Assembly: GCA_964602655.1 (NCBI GenBank)
Contig: CAZRSF010000067.1
Coordinates: 1 to 34,826 of the forward strand
Reading direction: 5' to 3'
DNA: 34,826 nucleotides
From: Moduliflexus sp964602655
GTDB lineage: Bacteria; Moduliflexota; Moduliflexia; Moduliflexales; Moduliflexaceae
Position numbers and translations under genes: made by a program
Part shown: in pieces, positions 24,388 through 32,205 of the stretch
Layout of the letters: each line of letters starts with the position of its first letter
How positions within the stretch are numbered: the first letter of the stretch is position 1
The notes under the pieces: model-generated
What the model was told of the DNA's origin: nothing
Seen by the model: the letters and a program-made list of their open reading frames with translations, nothing else
Databases searched by the model: none

Positions 24388-25788
24388 ATGGAAATTTGCC
24401 CGTTTGTGTATGGCCGCGCGTTGCGGCCAGAAGAATTTATTGATCGCCACGAAGAAATGCGCCGGTTGTTAGGCCGCCTTGTCACTGGTCAGGCCACCGC
24501 GTTGATCGGCCAGCCGCATATCGGCAAAACGTCCTTTCTGAACTATCTCCTCGACAAATCGTCGCGGCATAAAATCGTCGGGAATAAACTCGACCACAGC
24601 ATTTTTTCCTACATTGATTCGCAGATGTTGGGGCAAAGCTTCGACCAAGCCGCCTTTTGGAAACATGTGTTACGACCGCTGACGCGCCGGTTTGCGGTTC
24701 TGCATAAACAAAACCAGGGCGCGGAAAAACCTGTGCGACGCATCGAAGCCGGAAGCGCGGCGTTGGCAATCAAACGTTCGTTAGAAGAAGAGAACAATCT
24801 TGATCCGACGCCGATTTTCAAAGCCTATATGACGGCGGAAAGCAATCAGTTCGGCACGTTTACATTAGAACAATTGTTCACGGTGTTAGGGCAGCAAGGC
24901 TGGCTGTTTGTGCTGGTGTTGGATGAATTCGACGCGATTTTGACACATCCGGTGCTCAATAAAACCGAATTCTACGGCGGACTCCGTTCATTGGCGTCGC
25001 GCTGTGCCGGATTTACGATGGTGATCGCGTCGCGGCGTTCGTTAGAGCGGCTGAATCAAGAAACGCAAGCCATCAATCCGCACGGTTCGCCCTATTTTAA
25101 CGTCTTCACCGAATTTCGTTTAGGGCCGCTGCCGGAAACCCACGCCAACGCCATGATCAACGTCGCCGGAGAACGCTTCGGCTCGCTGGATCGGAAATTC
25201 ATCACGCAAACCTCCGGCCTGCATCCGTATTTGCTGCAAACGGCGGCGGCGATCCTCTGGGAACTGCATGAAGAAGGGACGAAAGGGGCGGAACGCTATC
25301 AATGCGCGGCGGAAGAACTCAGCCGCCAAAGCCAGCCGCATTTTGCCGACACCTGGAATACGTGGGCGATGGCGGAGCGCAAAGTGATTACGATTATCGC
25401 CATGTCCCAGATCAACGGCATGGTCGGAGAGCGCCAGTTCGATTGGCGCAAATTCGCGGAAAGCATCGGCGATTACAGCGCGGAATTACGGATATTGAAG
25501 GAAGCGGGCGTGATTGTAAAAACCGGCGAAAATTCCTGGAAAATCACGCAAGAAGCGTTTCTCTGGTGGTGGGCGGATAAAATCCGCGCCATCACTCGCG
25601 ATTCCGTAGATTTCGAACAGTGGCTTTGCTCGCAGGAAATGGACGGCATTTTCACCAAAGAGGAATGCAAAGAGATGAATGACGCCGCCCAAAAAATGCG
25701 CGATTTCTTAGGAAAAGGCGCGTCAAGCCTCATCGAAAACTTTGCCAAAGGCCTGGCCGCCGGCGCGCTGAAAGCGATTGGGATGTAG
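24388..25788 (+). CDS. STAND/AAA-like ATPase with winged-helix and C-terminal helical tail
   Basis: This 466-residue protein begins PFVYGRALRPEEFIDR, the usual entry of archaeal-ATPase/STAND P-loop proteins. Walker A is GQPHIGKTS (41-49) and Walker B is LVLDEFD (about 176-182); a TMVIASRR strand holds the sensor. A helical/winged-helix part follows, with FAESIGDYSAELRILKEAG. After the winged helix, residues about 410-466 form a separate tail: a charged helix (DGIFTKEECKEMNDAAQKM), then a Gly/Ala-rich amphipathic helix LIENFAKGLAAGALKAIGM. Such proteins act as signalling switches, often in conflict or death systems. No ribosome site precedes the ATG. No partner effector gene is adjacent, so the tail itself may be the output. 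Confidence 0.8.
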   Translation: MEICPFVYGRALRPEEFIDRHEEMRRLLGRLVTGQATALIGQPHIGKTSFLNYLLDKSSRHKIVGNKLDHSIFSYIDSQMLGQSFDQAAFWKHVLRPLTRRFAVLHKQNQGAEKPVRRIEAGSAALAIKRSLEEENNLDPTPIFKAYMTAESNQFGTFTLEQLFTVLGQQGWLFVLVLDEFDAILTHPVLNKTEFYGGLRSLASRCAGFTMVIASRRSLERLNQETQAINPHGSPYFNVFTEFRLGPLPETHANAMINVAGERFGSLDRKFITQTSGLHPYLLQTAAAILWELHEEGTKGAERYQCAAEELSRQSQPHFADTWNTWAMAERKVITIIAMSQINGMVGERQFDWRKFAESIGDYSAELRILKEAGVIVKTGENSWKITQEAFLWWWADKIRAITRDSVDFEQWLCSQEMDGIFTKEECKEMNDAAQKMRDFLGKGASSLIENFAKGLAAGALKAIGM

Positions 25789-25909
25789 CCGATTCTCCAT
25801 CAAATTTTCTTGTTTCCCTCTTGACAGAAACCGCCTCCCATCGGCAGGTGTCTATAGAATTTTCCGAAGCGCATTATCAACCAGTCTTGAAGTAATTATT
25901 TTGCTGTAC

Positions 25910-25931
25910 CGGCGAACAGCCTTGTTCGCCG
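25910..25931. repeat. Short hairpin before gcvPA
   Basis: Arms CGGCGAACA and TGTTCGCCG with a 4-base loop, 68 bp before the gcvPA start. No T-run follows. It could be a leader structure or a small palindromic element. Confidence 0.5.
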
Positions 25932-25998
25932 ACCAGTTTTTCTCGTATGTCGTCAAACATGGCTGTTTGAGGGTACGTGGAGCTAAACGAGAATAATT

Positions 25999-27357
25999 AT
26001 GCGTTATATTCCGAATACAGAACAAGAACGTCAGGAGATGCTGGCGGCAATCGGCGTCTCGTCCGTTGACGACCTGTTTGCCGATATTCCTGCCTCGGTC
26101 GCGCTCGACCGCGATTTGCAACTGCCGGCGCCGATGGCCGAGCCGGACGTGATGCGTCATCTGCGCAGCCTGAGCCGCCTGAACGGTTCGGCGGACGAAT
26201 ATGTATCGTTTTTAGGCGCGGGCGCGTACAATCATTTTGTCCCGGCGGCGGTGAAACATCTGATTTCTCGCGGCGAATTTGCGACCGCCTACACGCCGTA
26301 TCAGCCGGAAATCGCGCAGGGGACGCTGCAAGCGATTTTCGAATTTCAAACGTTGATCTGCCAGTTGACTGGCATGGACGCGGCGAACGCCTCGATGTAC
26401 GACGGCGCGTCGGCGGTGGCGGAAGCGATTCTGATGGCGCAGCGCGTCAACGACCGGTCGGAAGCGCTGATAGCGACCTCGCTGCATCCCGATTATTGTC
26501 AAGTCGTCAAGACCTACACCAAACAAACCGATATTTCCTTGAAAGAGATCGGCCTCGCCGCCGACGGCAGTTTTGATCTGGCCGCGCTGCGAGCGCAGAT
26601 TTCGGAGCGAACCGCCTGCGTTGTCGTGCAATCGCCGAATTTTTTCGGCGGCATCGAAGACCTCGCCGCCATCGCCGCCGTCGCGCATGAACGTGGCGCA
26701 TTGCTGATCGTCGCGGTCGCCGAACCGGTGTCGCTGGGGTTGCTTGCGTCACCAGGTCAGTTCGGCGCGGATATTGTTGTCGGCGAAGCGCAGGCGTTCG
26801 GCAATCAGATCAGCTATGGCGGGCCGTATATCGGCTTTTTTGCGATCAAAAGCGATCCGAAAGGCAAAATCATTCGCAAAATGCCAGGCCGTCTTGTCGG
26901 CGAAACGACCGATCTTGATGGAAAACGCGGCTTCGTTCTGACGCTTTCGACGCGGGAACAGCACATCAAACGCGAAAAAGCAACCTCGAATATCTGCTCG
27001 AATGAGGCATTGTGCGCCCTCGCCGCCACGATTCACCTGAGTTTGCTTGGCAGGCAGGGCTTGAAGGAATTGGCGCGGCAGAATTTCAGCAACGCCGAAT
27101 ATGCCAAACGCGAAATCGCGAAACTGCCGGGCTACGAATTGCTGTTCACGCGCCCGACATTTAATGAATTTGCGGTCAAAACGCCGATTTCTGCGGACGA
27201 CATCACCCATCGCCTGTTAGACCATAAACTGATCGGCGGCGTAAACCTGACACCATATTATCCGCAATTCGGCCACGCCATGCTGCTCTGCGTCACCGAA
27301 CAACATCGGAAAGATGACATTGATCGCCTTGTCCGCTTGCTACACGAAATTGCGTGA
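25999..27357 (+). CDS. gcvPA: Glycine dehydrogenase (decarboxylating) subunit 1
   Basis: This 452-residue protein is the N-terminal half of the P-protein of the glycine cleavage system, which decarboxylates glycine with pyridoxal phosphate and passes the aminomethyl group to lipoyl-H protein. Family words are MRYIPNTEQERQEMLAAIG at the start, FLGAGAYNHFVPAAVKHL, YTPYQPEIAQGTLQAIFEFQ, SMYDGASAVAEA, and KREKATSNICSNEALCALA. The length is normal for the two-subunit type. Its partner gcvPB follows after 120 bp occupied by a palindrome. No gcvT or gcvH is in the window. The ribosome site is weak (GAGAAT). Confidence 0.97.
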   Translation: MRYIPNTEQERQEMLAAIGVSSVDDLFADIPASVALDRDLQLPAPMAEPDVMRHLRSLSRLNGSADEYVSFLGAGAYNHFVPAAVKHLISRGEFATAYTPYQPEIAQGTLQAIFEFQTLICQLTGMDAANASMYDGASAVAEAILMAQRVNDRSEALIATSLHPDYCQVVKTYTKQTDISLKEIGLAADGSFDLAALRAQISERTACVVVQSPNFFGGIEDLAAIAAVAHERGALLIVAVAEPVSLGLLASPGQFGADIVVGEAQAFGNQISYGGPYIGFFAIKSDPKGKIIRKMPGRLVGETTDLDGKRGFVLTLSTREQHIKREKATSNICSNEALCALAATIHLSLLGRQGLKELARQNFSNAEYAKREIAKLPGYELLFTRPTFNEFAVKTPISADDITHRLLDHKLIGGVNLTPYYPQFGHAMLLCVTEQHRKDDIDRLVRLLHEIA

Positions 27358-27376
27358 TTTTTTGTAACTATTTAGC

Positions 27377-27460
27377 ACCCACCCCTTCCCCCTCCCAAGA
27401 GGGGAATTGGCGCAATGGCGCAACCTCTGCTTCCCCTCCTGGGAGGGGGAAGGGGTGGGT
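27377..27460. repeat. Long inverted repeat between gcvPA and gcvPB
   Basis: Arms 27377-27406 and 27431-27460 pair over 30 bases with one mismatch; the outer 21 are perfect (ACCCACCCCTTCC...GGAAGGGGTGGGT). It belongs to the same family as the elements inside uvrA. It overlaps an apparent N-terminal extension of gcvPB, so that extension is repeat sequence and not protein. Confidence 0.9.
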
Positions 27461-27477
27461 ATGGTAAATATTTTATC

Positions 27478-28965
27478 ATGAAACAACCAATTGTTGGCAC
27501 ATCCGGCTTGATATTCAATGAGCCGTTATTATTCGAGCGCGGCGCAGCAGGACGGCGCGGCGTCGAACTCCCGGCCTGCGACGTGCCGGAGACGCGCCCG
27601 GAAGATGCCATTCCGACGGCGTTCCTGCGAGACGACATCGCGGGCTTTCCCGAACTGAGCGAAGTGGACGTCGTGCGGCATTTCACGCGCCTGTCGCAAT
27701 GGAATTACAGCATTGACAGCGGCTTTTTTCCGCTCGGTTCCTGCACCATGAAGTACAATCCGAAAATGAACGAAGACGCCGCCGCGCTGGAAGGCTTCGC
27801 CCGGCTGCATCCCCACGCGCCGCATAAATTGGCGCAAGGGGCGATCTGTTTGATGTGGGAGTTGGAGCAATATCTCTGCGAAATCGGCGGGTTTGCGCGG
27901 GCGACCTTGCAGCCTGCCGCCGGAGCGCACGGCGAATTGACCGGCATGATGATCATCCGCGCCGCGCTTGAACAGCAAGGCAATCCACGCAAAAAGGTCT
28001 TGATTCCCGACTCCGCGCACGGCACGAATCCGGCAAGCTGCACGTTGTCCGGCTATGAGACCGTGCCGGTGGCGTCCGGCGCTGACGGCTGCCTTGACCC
28101 GGCGGCGGTCGCGGCGGCGATGGATGAAGACGTGGCGGCGATTATGATCACGAACCCGAACACGCTCGGCCTGTTCGAAACGCATCTCTGCGAAATCGCG
28201 CAGATCGTCCACAACAAGGGCGGCTTTGTCTATGGCGACGGCGCGAATTTGAACGCGCTGTTGGGCAAAGTGCGTCCGGGCGATATGGGGATTGATGTGA
28301 TGCATTTCAATCTGCATAAAACCTTTTCCACGCCGCATGGCGGCGGCGGCCCGGGTTCGGGACCGGTGCTGGTCACGCAAGCCCTCGCGCCGTTTTTGCC
28401 GACGCCGATGCCGGAATATGACACGGAAAAAGAACTCTTTTATCTGAATCACGACTTGCCGCATTCTATCGGGAAAGTCCGCGCCTTTTTCGGCAATTTC
28501 GGTATTCTCGTTCGGGCGTATGCCTACATCCTGACGATGGGCGCGGCGGGCTTGAAAGAGGTATCGGAAACTGCCGTCTTGAACGCCAATTACATCAAGG
28601 CGCGACTGCAAGACCTGTATCATCTGCCGTATCAAGGCGTCTGCAAGCACGAATGCGTCTTTTCCGATAAAATCCAGAACGAAACCGGCGCGACGACGCT
28701 GGACATCGCGAAACGCCTGATGGATTACGGCTATCATCCGCCGACGATTTATTTTCCGCTGATCGTGCATGGCGCGTTGATGATCGAACCGACCGAAACC
28801 GAAAGCAAGGAGACGCTCGACGAATTTATCGCCGCGATGCGAGCGATTGCCGACGAAGCGAAAACCGCGCCGGAGTTGCTCAAAACCGCGCCGCATATCG
28901 CGAAAGTCCGACGCTTAGACGAAGCGACTGCCGCCCGAAAACCGAAGTTGCGTTACGAAGGGTAA
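27478..28965 (+). CDS. gcvPB: Glycine dehydrogenase (decarboxylating) subunit 2
   Basis: This 495-residue protein is the C-terminal half of the split P-protein. The PLP-binding Lys281 sits in HFNLHKTFSTPHGGGGPGSG. Other marks are FPLGSCTMKYNPKMNE, LQPAAGAHGELTGMMIIRA, PDSAHGTNPAS and LMIEPTETESKETLDEF. It acts with the gcvPA product in the cytosol. The start at 27478 (MKQPIVGTSGLIF) is chosen because the in-frame sequence from 27415 to it is encoded by the palindromic repeat and is absent in relatives. No ribosome site is obvious, perhaps because the repeat insertion replaced the original spacer. Confidence 0.97.
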   Translation: MKQPIVGTSGLIFNEPLLFERGAAGRRGVELPACDVPETRPEDAIPTAFLRDDIAGFPELSEVDVVRHFTRLSQWNYSIDSGFFPLGSCTMKYNPKMNEDAAALEGFARLHPHAPHKLAQGAICLMWELEQYLCEIGGFARATLQPAAGAHGELTGMMIIRAALEQQGNPRKKVLIPDSAHGTNPASCTLSGYETVPVASGADGCLDPAAVAAAMDEDVAAIMITNPNTLGLFETHLCEIAQIVHNKGGFVYGDGANLNALLGKVRPGDMGIDVMHFNLHKTFSTPHGGGGPGSGPVLVTQALAPFLPTPMPEYDTEKELFYLNHDLPHSIGKVRAFFGNFGILVRAYAYILTMGAAGLKEVSETAVLNANYIKARLQDLYHLPYQGVCKHECVFSDKIQNETGATTLDIAKRLMDYGYHPPTIYFPLIVHGALMIEPTETESKETLDEFIAAMRAIADEAKTAPELLKTAPHIAKVRRLDEATAARKPKLRYEG

Positions 28966-28969
28966 AGCC

Positions 28970-29042
28970 ACCACGAAACACACAAAATACACGAAAAACA
29001 ACCAAACATGATGTTTTTCGTGTATTTTGTGTGTTTCGTGGT
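28970..29042. repeat. Perfect 30-bp inverted repeat
   Basis: Arms 28970-28999 and 29013-29042 (starting ACCACGAAACACACAAAATA) are exact reverse complements around a 13-base loop. It begins 5 bp after the gcvPB stop and ends 9 bp before the next start codon, so the resulting hairpin would hold the start region of the zinc-ribbon gene very near its base. Confidence 0.95.
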
Positions 29043-29051
29043 CTTTTCTTT

Positions 29052-29264
29052 ATGAATCCATCTCAGCAGAGAGACGCGCAATATAAAGATTTTGCCGCAA
29101 GCGAATTATTCTGTCCGAAATGCCGCCAGTCCATGCCAGTACGCGAACGCCTGCTTTTAGTGCTGCCGGACGGTGATTTGTACGATTACCGCTGCGTCCG
29201 CTGCGGCACGTCGCTCGGCGAAAAACGAGTCAAAGATCAGCAGCCTATAAGGATTGCGTATTAG
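29052..29264 (+). CDS. Small zinc-ribbon protein
   Basis: This 70-residue protein has two CxxC knuckles, FCPKC and RCVRCG, 32 residues apart, the pattern of a zinc ribbon. Between them lies MPVRERLLLVLPDGDLYDY. The role is unknown; candidates are nucleic-acid or protein binding. The ATG at 29052 starts MNPSQQRD; an in-frame upstream ATG at 29031 lies inside the inverted repeat and is rejected. There is no clear ribosome site. Confidence 0.7.
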   Translation: MNPSQQRDAQYKDFAASELFCPKCRQSMPVRERLLLVLPDGDLYDYRCVRCGTSLGEKRVKDQQPIRIAY

Positions 29265-29300
29265 GCGCTAGTGCTTTTGCAAGGTTTGCCTGATGAGTTC

Positions 29301-29359
29301 GTACCGCAGACGTCCTCGTCGGCGATGCCAATAGAGGCCGACGGGGACGTCGGCGGTAC
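29301..29359. repeat. Imperfect 23-bp inverted repeat
   Basis: Arms beginning GTACCGCAGACG (29301-29323) and ending GTCGGCGGTAC (29337-29359), two mismatches, 13-base loop. It lies in the 380-bp spacer between the zinc-ribbon gene and the papain-like gene. Apart from this and the hairpin at 29593, I see nothing else in that spacer. Confidence 0.8.
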
Positions 29360-29592
29360 AGGTGCATCCGTCAAACACACTTTGCAGAAACACTAATTGG
29401 CGCGTCCGATTTGTATTTCAATAATTTTACCGCCGAATCGTTCGGCGTATTATACCAAATTGCGGCAAAAACGACCATAGATTTGATGAAACGACGTTTC
29501 GACGCACCTGAAGAATATAGTTGTTTTAACCGCACGTTGGTGTGATAATCAAACACAAAACGCATTTAAGGAGAATCGTAATTTTAGGTCTC

Positions 29593-29622
29593 AGGAGTGC
29601 CAAAGCTGGCTTTGACACTCCT
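29593..29622. repeat. Leader hairpin before the papain-like gene
   Basis: Arms AGGAGTGCCAAAGC and GCTTTGACACTCCT, one mismatch, 2-base gap. It lies 22 bp upstream of the start codon at 29645, just before the ACGGAGAATC ribosome site. Confidence 0.75.
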
Positions 29623-29644
29623 AAATAATTACGGAGAATCAATT

Positions 29645-31453
29645 ATGTCAAATAGATGGAGAGGGATATTCGGAAGTGTTGTCATGCTTGGATTGTTGGT
29701 TGCCTCGCCGCTGTCTGCTGCGAACGTCGAACCCGGCACAGAGGGCAAGGTGGCTGCCGATACGGAATTCCGCCCGAAGCCGCACGGTTTTCAATTCCAA
29801 AACTGGGGCGGCGGCGAAAACCCGCAAGGCGATTTGACGGCGGATGATGCTCGGTGTCTGTTCGGAGATCAGGTCTGCGCGCGCGTCAAAGACGGCAAAT
29901 GCGAGCCGACGCCCGCCGCGAAGACCTGGATCGCCGCCATGAATAAATCAATGGCAGGCGGCCACTGCGAAGGGATGGCTGCTCTGAGCACCGCCTTTTT
30001 TGCGGGCGCGGAGAATGCGCAGGATTATGGCGCATCAACTGCCTTTGACCTCGACGCCTCGAACGAGCAGGTCATGCGGGCGATCTCCACCTATTTCGTG
30101 ACGCAAGGGATCGAGCCGGTGGCGTCAAAAACCGCGAGAACCCAAGATCTAAGCCTGAAAGAAATCGTGGATACGCTGACAAAGGCGATGAAAACGCCGA
30201 ATGAAATCTACACGCTCGGCATTTACGGCGCGAACGGCGGCCACGCGATCACGCCGTTTGCCGTCGAAGACCTCGGCAAAGGAACGTATCGGATTTACGT
30301 GTATGACAATAACTATCCCGGCGCCGGCAATTATGTGGAAGTTGACCTGAACGCAGACACATGGAGTTACGCAGGCGCAGCGTTGAATCCTTCTGAAAAA
30401 GCAAGCCCCTGGACAGGGAACTCCGGCTCGATGGATTTGACGCGCCTCGATTGGCGCTATGAACCGTTGATTTGCCCGTTCTGCGATAACCCGAAACCTG
30501 TGAATCAATTGCAAGGCTGTCTTGCCGGGAAAACGCCGCAATCAACACCGCAAAAGCCAGAGTCAAAGCCTGCGCCGCAAACGCCTGCCGCCCAGGAAGT
30601 TACACTGGTTTATACCGACGCCGATTGTGATGGGTTGGTTATCAAGGACAAAAAAACGGGCAAACAGCTCCGCAGCGTGAATAACAAAATTGACAGCCAG
30701 ATTCCCGGCGCGTTCCTAATGGCGCTGCGCGGCGTTCCGGGCTGCTACGCACAATTGCCCGCAAATGGCGATTATGAATTCAGCATCGTCGGCCTGCCGG
30801 AGCAACCGAAAAAACCGGTTGATGTCACCTTCACCCGGCCTGGGATGGTGTATAACGTCAGCGATATTGACACCTCGGCGGACAACCAGAACGTGTTCCA
30901 GATCACCGAACAGACGTTCGTCTTTACGCCCGCTGAAGGAAGCAAACCAACAATCACAGTCGCGATGGATGATGATGAAGGCGCGGATGAAATGTATGTC
31001 ATTACCGATTTGACGCTGCATGATGGGTACAGTTTCACGGTTGGGGAAAATGAAGACGGCCAGTTCATCCTGAGCAGCGACGATCCTGAACAAGAGCCAT
31101 TCGACATGGAAATTATTACTTCTGACGAGGAAGGCGATACTGAGCACGACTACGAGGATGTCGCTCTGCCGGAAGATGGCGACGCGGTGTTCGATCTTGA
31201 TGATGAAGGCAATCCGACGATGGATGCCGATGACGCAGAAGACGACGGCGAAGAAGATGCTGAAGGCGATGACACGGAAGATACCAGCGAAGAAGATGCT
31301 GAAGGCGATGACGCGGAAGATACCCGCGAAGAGGATGTCAGCGACGAAGACCTTAGTGATGACGATGTCAGCGATGAAGACGTTAGTGATGACGATTCTG
31401 GCTCCGACGAAGCTGGTTCTGACGACTCTGGTTCTGATGATAGCGGCGAATAG
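29645..31453 (+). CDS. Exported papain-like protein with acidic repetitive tail
   Basis: This 602-residue protein has a signal peptide (about 1-25, cut near LSA-A). Residues about 65-270 look like a papain-fold domain: Cys108 in GGHCEGMA, His200 in NGGHAITPFAVED and Asp221/Asn222 in IYVYDNNYPG, the order and spacing of a Cys-His-Asn/Asp triad. It could be a peptidase or a transamidase; the exact family is not recognised. A Pro/Gln/Lys linker (about 297-320) leads to two beta-rich parts. The last 110 residues are almost only Asp, Glu, Ser and Gly, encoded by 39-bp and 30-bp repeats. Such tails bind calcium or act as polyanions at the surface. ACGGAG precedes the ATG. Confidence 0.75.
   Translation: MSNRWRGIFGSVVMLGLLVASPLSAANVEPGTEGKVAADTEFRPKPHGFQFQNWGGGENPQGDLTADDARCLFGDQVCARVKDGKCEPTPAAKTWIAAMNKSMAGGHCEGMAALSTAFFAGAENAQDYGASTAFDLDASNEQVMRAISTYFVTQGIEPVASKTARTQDLSLKEIVDTLTKAMKTPNEIYTLGIYGANGGHAITPFAVEDLGKGTYRIYVYDNNYPGAGNYVEVDLNADTWSYAGAALNPSEKASPWTGNSGSMDLTRLDWRYEPLICPFCDNPKPVNQLQGCLAGKTPQSTPQKPESKPAPQTPAAQEVTLVYTDADCDGLVIKDKKTGKQLRSVNNKIDSQIPGAFLMALRGVPGCYAQLPANGDYEFSIVGLPEQPKKPVDVTFTRPGMVYNVSDIDTSADNQNVFQITEQTFVFTPAEGSKPTITVAMDDDEGADEMYVITDLTLHDGYSFTVGENEDGQFILSSDDPEQEPFDMEIITSDEEGDTEHDYEDVALPEDGDAVFDLDDEGNPTMDADDAEDDGEEDAEGDDTEDTSEEDAEGDDAEDTREEDVSDEDLSDDDVSDEDVSDDDSGSDEAGSDDSGSDDSGE
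31250..31393 (+). repeat. Tandem repeats coding the acidic tail
   Basis: Two 39-bp copies (31250-31288 and 31289-31327) differ at two bases and encode EEDAEGDD-x-EDT-x-E units. Two 30-bp copies (from 31334 and 31364) encode DVSDED-[LV]-SDD. The array is in frame, so slippage would lengthen or shorten the tail without breaking the gene. Confidence 0.85.
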
Positions 31454-31488
31454 ATAGGATAAAGCAAGAGAACACTATTCTATCATTT

Positions 31489-32193
31489 ATGCGCCCATCA
31501 TCAACAGTTAAAAGCCAAAAAGACATGGTATACGAACATGTCCGTCAGGAGATTTTACATGGAGGTTTTGCGCCGAACACTCGGATTGTCACCGATGATC
31601 TGGCAGCCCAACTTGGCGTCAGCCAGATTCCGATCCGCGAGGCGTTGCCGCAGCTTCAATCCAAAGGGCTTGTCGAAATGGAACTGCATGACGGGCCGCG
31701 TGTGACCGAAATTCGGCCAGAACGGATTTCTGAAATTTTTCAATTGTTAGAGGCATTGGAAGTCATCAGCAGCCGGACAGCGTGTGTCCGTATGAGTCCT
31801 GCCGATCTGAAGGAGATGGAACACATGCTGCGCCGGATGGATGAATTTCACGAGAATGTCGAACAATGGTCGCGGGAAAACGAACATCTGCATGATTGGA
31901 TTTGCGAGCGAGCCGGAACGGTGTTAGTCAGGAATTTAATGGAGAACGTGTTGGATCAATGGGATCGTCTGCGTCTCTATTATGTGAAAGATGTCTTTAT
32001 TCACCGCATTGATTTGGCGCAGAAAGATCACTGGGAATTATTTTACGCCTTGCGCGACCGCGATATGGAGCAGGTCGAGCGAGTCATCCGACATCACAAT
32101 CAACGCGCATTGGCCGCGTATACCGTTCATCTCAAAGCCGCCGGGCAGCTTGCTGAAACCCTGCCAGGGGGTTGCCCCCCTTGGCAGGGTTGA
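31489..32193 (+). CDS. GntR-family transcription regulator (FadR/FCD type)
   Basis: This 234-residue protein has a winged-helix DNA-binding domain (about 8-75) with TDDLAAQLGVSQIPIREALPQLQ, split by the recognition helix SQIPIREAL. A helical FCD ligand domain (about 85-215) has LLEALEVISSRTA and the metal-site-like HDWI and HHNQ His positions. Relatives are repressors answering to organic acids or sugars. The last residues, LPGGCPPWQG, are encoded by a palindromic repeat at 32157-32191 and are unlikely to be original. No ribosome site is seen before the ATG. It converges on the LacI gene. The target is unknown; the sugar-binding gene beyond LacI is one candidate. Confidence 0.93.
   Translation: MRPSSTVKSQKDMVYEHVRQEILHGGFAPNTRIVTDDLAAQLGVSQIPIREALPQLQSKGLVEMELHDGPRVTEIRPERISEIFQLLEALEVISSRTACVRMSPADLKEMEHMLRRMDEFHENVEQWSRENEHLHDWICERAGTVLVRNLMENVLDQWDRLRLYYVKDVFIHRIDLAQKDHWELFYALRDRDMEQVERVIRHHNQRALAAYTVHLKAAGQLAETLPGGCPPWQG
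32157..32191. terminator. Palindrome between convergent gntR-type and lacI-type genes
   Basis: Arms AACCCTGCCA and TGGCAGGGTT, extended inward by G and C runs, make a strong hairpin. It covers the last 12 codons of the GntR-type gene and ends 15 bp before the LacI-type stop, so it can serve both as a bidirectional terminator and as the source of the GntR C-terminus. Confidence 0.65.
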
Positions 32194-32205
32194 TGGCAAG
32201 CGTTC

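Noticed and set aside
27529..28896. Long open frame of 455 codons on the - strand
   Set aside because: It lies wholly antisense to gcvPB, is full of Arg and His as expected of a shadow frame in GC-rich coding DNA, and shows no family motif.
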